Part shown: one piece after another, positions 60,778-64,000 of the stretch
Numbering within the stretch: the first letter of the stretch is position 1
Layout: every line of letters begins with the position of its first letter
DNA from: Limosilactobacillus sp.
Lineage (GTDB): Bacteria; Bacillota; Bacilli; Lactobacillales; Lactobacillaceae
Length of the DNA: 64,000 bases
Reading direction: 5' to 3'
Assembly (NCBI RefSeq): GCF_022651205.1
Contig: NZ_JALCQI010000002.1
Coordinates: 58,902 to 122,901, forward strand
Made by a program: the position numbers and the translations under genes
The notes under the pieces: model-generated
The model's database searches: none
Told to the model about the DNA's origin: nothing
The model's input: the letters and a program-made list of their open reading frames with translations, nothing else

Positions 60778-62710
60778 AGTAATAACGTACCTCCTGCATA
60801 GCTGGTTTTGGTGTCCGGTCAGCAAACATTAGACCATCACCAGAGAATTCGTAATCTGAATGACGATCGTCAAAGTCGCCACCATACCGCATAACCATTT
60901 GTCCACTGATTGGGTCCTTTACTTGGATTGCTTGGTCGATGAAGTCCCAAATAAAGCCGCCAAAGTATTGAGGATACTTATCAAGAAGTTTGATGTATGA
61001 TCCCATTCCACCAGCGGAATTACCCATATCGTGCATGTACTCACATTCCATAAATGGTTTATCTGGATTGTTCTTTAGATATTCTTCAACCTGCTTTGGT
61101 GGTAAGTACATCCAACTTTCAACATCCGAGATTTGATCCCGATAATCCTTAGTACCACCCTTTGGTAGGTAATTATCTGGATCCATACTTGGAATTTGAT
61201 CACTATAATCGTGAGTATGACAAACTCCTTCATAGTGAACTAACCGACTATCATCATGCTCCTTATAGAACTGTTGCATAGCCACTAGGTTGTCACCAGC
61301 AAACGATTCATTCCCAAGAGACCAGAACAAGATTGCCGTGTGGTTCTTAAAGAATTCATAGTTGCTCCGTGCCCGGTCAACGACTACTTCTTTCCATTGG
61401 GGAACAGATCCCGGAACGTTATCTGAAGGTTCAATGGCCCCCATCTTTTGCCAGGTAGCGTGCGATTCCAAGTTATTTTCCGCCATCATGTAAATACCAT
61501 TTTGGTCACACAGGTAGTACCAAGGAATTTGGTCTGGATAGTGACAAGTCCGAACCGCATTAATGTTATTTTCCTTAAAGGTGTGAATATCACTAAGCAT
61601 ATCCGGCATTGTAACTGAACGGCCACGGTGATCGTCCCATTCATGGCGGTTGACACCGTTAATAATCAACCGTTTTCCATTTAAAAGAACAACGTGGTCC
61701 TTGCTAATCTCAATTCTCCGGAAACCAAATTGGTAAGGAACTAACTCAATCAGATTGCCATCTTCATCATGAATCTCAATCAACAATTGGTAAAGATAAG
61801 GATCGTGGTTATCCCAAAGATGAACATCCTTAAATTCGTGTGGTGCAATTGTCACATTGCTGTCAATTGGCTTCGTTTCATCCAGTAAAGTACTTCCTGC
61901 ATGATTCTTAACTAATACATGAACGTTTCCGGCATGTTCACCAACAAGGTTAAGGTCCATTGATAGTTCACCATCACGGTAATTATCAGCAACCCGTGGC
62001 TTCAATGTGAAGTCTTCTAGGTGGGTTACCGGTTGTGCCAGCAATTCAACACTCCTAAAGATTCCAGAGAAGCGGAACATATCCTGATCCTCGATCCACG
62101 AAGCAGTACTGTGTTTAAATACCTCTACCGCAATCACATTGTCCTCATCCTGAATGTATGGGGTTAAATCAAACTCAGACGGTGTAAAACTATCTTCAGC
62201 ATAACCAATAAAGTGACCATTTAGCCACAAGTACATTGCCCGCTCAACACCTTCAAAGCGGACACGGATTTGCTTTCCCCTTAATTCATCATTTAGATCA
62301 AAATGCTTCAAATAAAGGCCAACGGTGTTATCTTCGCCTTCACTAAAAGAGCCCTCTTCAGGATCATCCTGACTTAGTGCATAGGCAGGGCGACGATAAA
62401 TTTTCCCTTCCCACGGAATTAACGTATTAATGTAATTGTTCTGTGCATAATCGCTTAATTCGATTTCACTAGGAACCTCGATCTGATCAAAGCCACTAGC
62501 GTCAAAGTCAACTTGATAGAAATCCTTAATTCTCTCCTGAGGCGTTGAGGCAAATTTAAATTGCCATTGACCATCAAGACTTTGTTCAAAGCTACTCTTG
62601 TGTTTCTGCCACTCTGCATAATCACGGTAGAAATGGTGGTCACTATGCGCTGGTAGCTGGTTAACCCGAAAAGTCTCCGGATCATCCAACCATTTGATAT
62701 TTGCTTCCAT
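60761..62710 (-). CDS. lacL: Beta-galactosidase large subunit
   Basis: 649 aa from [20 protein letters not shown] at 62710, preceded by TTAGGAGG; the track start is nine codons earlier. GH2 domains in order: jelly-roll sugar-binding, Ig-like, TIM barrel. Acid/base Glu in [13 protein letters not shown], nucleophile Glu in [14 protein letters not shown]. Splits lactose into glucose and galactose; galE in this window serves the Leloir branch. Promoter overlaps a cre. No lactose permease or regulator is adjacent. Confidence 0.96.
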   Translation of the reverse strand: MEANIKWLDDPETFRVNQLPAHSDHHFYRDYAEWQKHKSSFEQSLDGQWQFKFASTPQERIKDFYQVDFDASGFDQIEVPSEIELSDYAQNNYINTLIPWEGKIYRRPAYALSQDDPEEGSFSEGEDNTVGLYLKHFDLNDELRGKQIRVRFEGVERAMYLWLNGHFIGYAEDSFTPSEFDLTPYIQDEDNVIAVEVFKHSTASWIEDQDMFRFSGIFRSVELLAQPVTHLEDFTLKPRVADNYRDGELSMDLNLVGEHAGNVHVLVKNHAGSTLLDETKPIDSNVTIAPHEFKDVHLWDNHDPYLYQLLIEIHDEDGNLIELVPYQFGFRRIEISKDHVVLLNGKRLIINGVNRHEWDDHRGRSVTMPDMLSDIHTFKENNINAVRTCHYPDQIPWYYLCDQNGIYMMAENNLESHATWQKMGAIEPSDNVPGSVPQWKEVVVDRARSNYEFFKNHTAILFWSLGNESFAGDNLVAMQQFYKEHDDSRLVHYEGVCHTHDYSDQIPSMDPDNYLPKGGTKDYRDQISDVESWMYLPPKQVEEYLKNNPDKPFMECEYMHDMGNSAGGMGSYIKLLDKYPQYFGGFIWDFIDQAIQVKDPISGQMVMRYGGDFDDRHSDYEFSGDGLMFADRTPKPAMQEVRYYYGLHK

Positions 62711-62746
62711 CGGCGAAATTCCTCCTAAAAAATTCATTACAAATCA

Positions 62747-62762
62747 AGTATAGCGCTTTCAT
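62747..62762 (-). promoter_or_regulatory. cre site overlapping the lacL promoter
   Basis: Minus strand ATGAAAGCGCTATAC matches cre consensus except position 14. Its end overlaps a TATACT -10 (62747-62752), so CcpA binding should block lacL transcription. Confidence 0.6.
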
Positions 62763-62799
62763 TTAAATGAAGATAGTAAACTTTAATACATTTTACTAA

Positions 62800-62838
62800 A
62801 AATAAAGCAGTCCGTGACCATTAAAGTCACGAACTACC
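62800..62838 (-). terminator. Terminator after the zeta-like pseudogene
   Basis: Minus-strand GTAGTTCGTGAC / GTCACGGACTGC then TTTATTTTT. Confidence 0.8.
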
Positions 62839-62848
62839 TTTCCAAAAT

Positions 62849-63433
62849 TTAACTATACTTTTCTTCGATGTCATCAGGGACCCAACTATAGTCCTTAACT
62901 TTATTAATTAGTACTTTACCATGATCCGCCGAGTATATTAATTCTGTGTCACCCAAACTGTTATCCCAAAGCTCTATCACATCAAATTCATCGTAAAGCT
63001 CGACTAATCGTTACAAGCTCCTGGTATATCTCCGAGTAACCAGATCAGGTTTTACACCATGTCCACCCTTGGAGACTCGTAATTTAACTCGATTAACAGC
63101 TAGTTTGGCGCTAACCAAGCCTACATATTCTAAGCGCACTGTATACCCTCGGTTTTTGGCAAAGTTAATAAATTTCAAGATTCCCTTCCGACTTGAAGCA
63201 AGTGTCGTCTCCTGGATAACGTTATGTCCCGATAACAACTCTTGCTTTAGCTTAGTAACAGCAACCCGCATTGCTTTTAAATTATCCAGATCAGAATGCC
63301 AATCCCCATGCATTGATCGTAAAATCTTGTCGGCATTAATCAACACATAATTCTTATCATTATTTAGCAAAGACCTATATAGAGTGCTTTTACCTGCGCC
63401 ATTTACCCCAGCTAAAATTATATACTCAGGCAT
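62849..63433 (-). pseudogene. Zeta-toxin-like P-loop kinase, interrupted by an in-frame stop
   Basis: The start MPEYIILAGVNGAGKSTLYR has the P-loop; INADKILRSM and VIQETTLASS are zeta/UDP-GlcNAc-kinase-like. The first 140 codons end at TAA (63011). The same frame then continues for 53 more codons (RLVELYDEFDVIELWDN, then LINKVKDYSWVPDDIEEK) to a stop at 62849, followed by a terminator. A single CAA-to-TAA change (SLQR to SL*R) explains this. Start is coupled to the upstream small ORF by TGATG. Either a pseudogene or a truncated kinase. Confidence 0.8.
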
Positions 63434-63606
63434 CAAAGGACAAACTTCCCTTCAATGATTGGTTTTTGAACTTCTCGCAGTCTAGAATTTAACAGATCAT
63501 AGAGAAACAATCTTTTGCTTTCATCCGTTTCGTTATCAGCCATTCGCTTAATTTCTGCAGGTGTCAAACTATGAAACCAGTCATAAAATTCCGTTGCCTT
63601 ATCCAT
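63433..63606 (-). CDS. Small acidic protein, candidate antitoxin of the zeta-like kinase
   Basis: 57 aa from MDKATEFYDWFHSLTPAEIK at 63606 (AAGGGG nine bases upstream; track start three codons earlier). Helical and charged, ending KPIIEGKFVL. Its stop codon overlaps the kinase start (TGATG), the layout of an antitoxin-toxin pair. No clear sequence match to epsilon/PezA antitoxins is evident, so the role is inferred from position. Confidence 0.5.
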   Translation of the reverse strand: MDKATEFYDWFHSLTPAEIKRMADNETDESKRLFLYDLLNSRLREVQKPIIEGKFVL

Positions 63607-63654
63607 AATAATCATCCCCTTTACTCAATCTAAATATATATTCTCGTTATATTA

Positions 63655-63666
63655 AAGGATCCTTTT
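63655..63666 (-). promoter_or_regulatory. Palindrome upstream of the small ORF/kinase pair
   Basis: AAAGGATCCTTT, a perfect 12-base palindrome with further partial symmetry (TAT/ATA flanks), about 50 bases before the first gene. Candidate autoregulatory operator. Confidence 0.35.
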
Positions 63667-63698
63667 ATATGCGCATCACTTTTAATACATTTGTGAAT

Positions 63699-63863
63699 TT
63701 AATTTTGATTTATTAAATCAAATAATTGTTCTACCTTGGAAATAATCCGACTTTGCTCGGCTAATGGTGACAAAGAAAAGATTGCATTTCGTAATCTTGT
63801 TAAAGCTAACTTAGGTTGAGCAACCTTTGCAAAATAATTATACAGCAGAAACAGGTTGCTTTA
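63699..63863 (-). pseudogene. C-terminal remnant of a type I restriction specificity subunit (HsdS)
   Basis: The minus-strand frame reads FAKVAQPKLALTRLRNAIFS, then LSPLAEQSRIISKVEQLFDL and INQN-stop. The (P)PLAEQxRI(I/V)xKVEQLFxL block is diagnostic for the coiled-coil end of HsdS. Only ~53 codons remain; a stop lies upstream and an IS-like end starts 32 bases further on. No hsdM or hsdR in the window. Confidence 0.8.
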
Positions 63864-63894
63864 CTATGCAGCCCTATCCTATTCAACAAAAAAA

Positions 63895-64000
63895 GGCTCT
63901 ACGTCAAGTAGTGTTGATCAGAAAATTTTCGCTTTACATTGTAAAATTGGTCTAAAGGAATCATCTATGAGGATGGTTCCTTTTAACTTACCTGAATTTG
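63895..64000. mobile_element. Probable end of an ISL3-family insertion sequence, cut by window edge
   Basis: GGCTCTACGTCAAGTAGTGT at 63895 looks like the terminal inverted repeat of ISL3-type elements (GGCTCTTyGTCAA...GTGTTGA). It lies directly beside the broken hsdS. No transposase frame is visible in the ~106 bases present. Confidence 0.55.

Noticed and set aside
1-64000. CRISPR arrays or prophage
   Set aside because: No regularly spaced direct repeats with unique spacers and no phage structural or integrase genes were seen.

Overview
The window comes from a chromosome of a heterofermentative gut-type lactic acid bacterium, most likely a Limosilactobacillus of the reuteri/vaginalis/frumenti kind. 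This is inferred from gene content and order: short bacterial SRP RNA next to dnaX, class Ib ribonucleotide reductase (nrdH, nrdE, nrdF), bifunctional adhE, glutamate decarboxylase with its antiporter (gadCB), heterodimeric beta-galactosidase (lacLM), malolactic enzyme and the ppx-ppk-ppx polyphosphate cluster. Base composition is moderately AT-rich. No 16S gene is present, so the species cannot be fixed.

Layout. 1-1.2 kb: rimI (cut by the edge) and tsaB. 1.3-2.4 kb: a HigBA-like toxin-antitoxin pair and a repeat. 2.4-8.3 kb: galE and the polyphosphate cluster. 8.4-16.2 kb: a long housekeeping run (acyl-ACP thioesterase, rsmI, yabA, holB, darA, tmk, yaaL, recR, ybaB, dnaX, SRP RNA, tadA). 16.3-23.2 kb: NrdR-controlled nrdHEF, then CcpA-linked adhE. 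23.3-26.7 kb: a Zur-box zinc-binding protein, a padR-DUF1700-DUF4097 envelope operon, mscL and a short cre-linked ORF. 27-31.3 kb: rplJL with L10 leader, hemH-mntH-PAP2, tRNA-His. 31.4-34.5 kb: gadCB. 34.8-43.6 kb: rplKA, nusG, secE, rpmG, sigH, rlmB, mrnC, cysS, fhs. 43.6-52.2 kb: PIN/TRAM protein, radA, dut, a GNAT, rpiA, mleR/mleS, pepC. 52.2-57 kb: orphan trpB behind a Trp leader peptide, and an amino-acid ABC transporter behind a leader peptide with three consecutive Cys codons. 57-62.7 kb: a STAND/ORC-like ATPase with operator-like repeats, an esterase, gpmA, lacLM. 62.8-64 kb: decaying accessory DNA (zeta-like kinase with an in-frame stop, hsdS remnant, probable ISL3-type IS end).

Three things stand out. 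First, a family of large structured repeats lies directly after stop codons of nusG, fhs, pepC and the ABC binding-protein gene, with a divergent copy after the antitoxin gene. They share a start motif (AAAGAGTGYGAGC), nested helices whose arms differ between copies but still pair, an invariant UUUC internal loop, and a conserved 3' tail. I do not recognise this family. Second, a cysteine leader-peptide attenuator precedes the putative cystine ABC operon. Third, a tryptophan leader-peptide attenuator precedes the lone trpB. The last two indicate ribosome-mediated attenuation by scarce amino acids. Other RNA candidates are a long structured sigH leader and a three-hairpin transcript between cysS and fhs.

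All structure calls were made by eye, without folding software or database searches.
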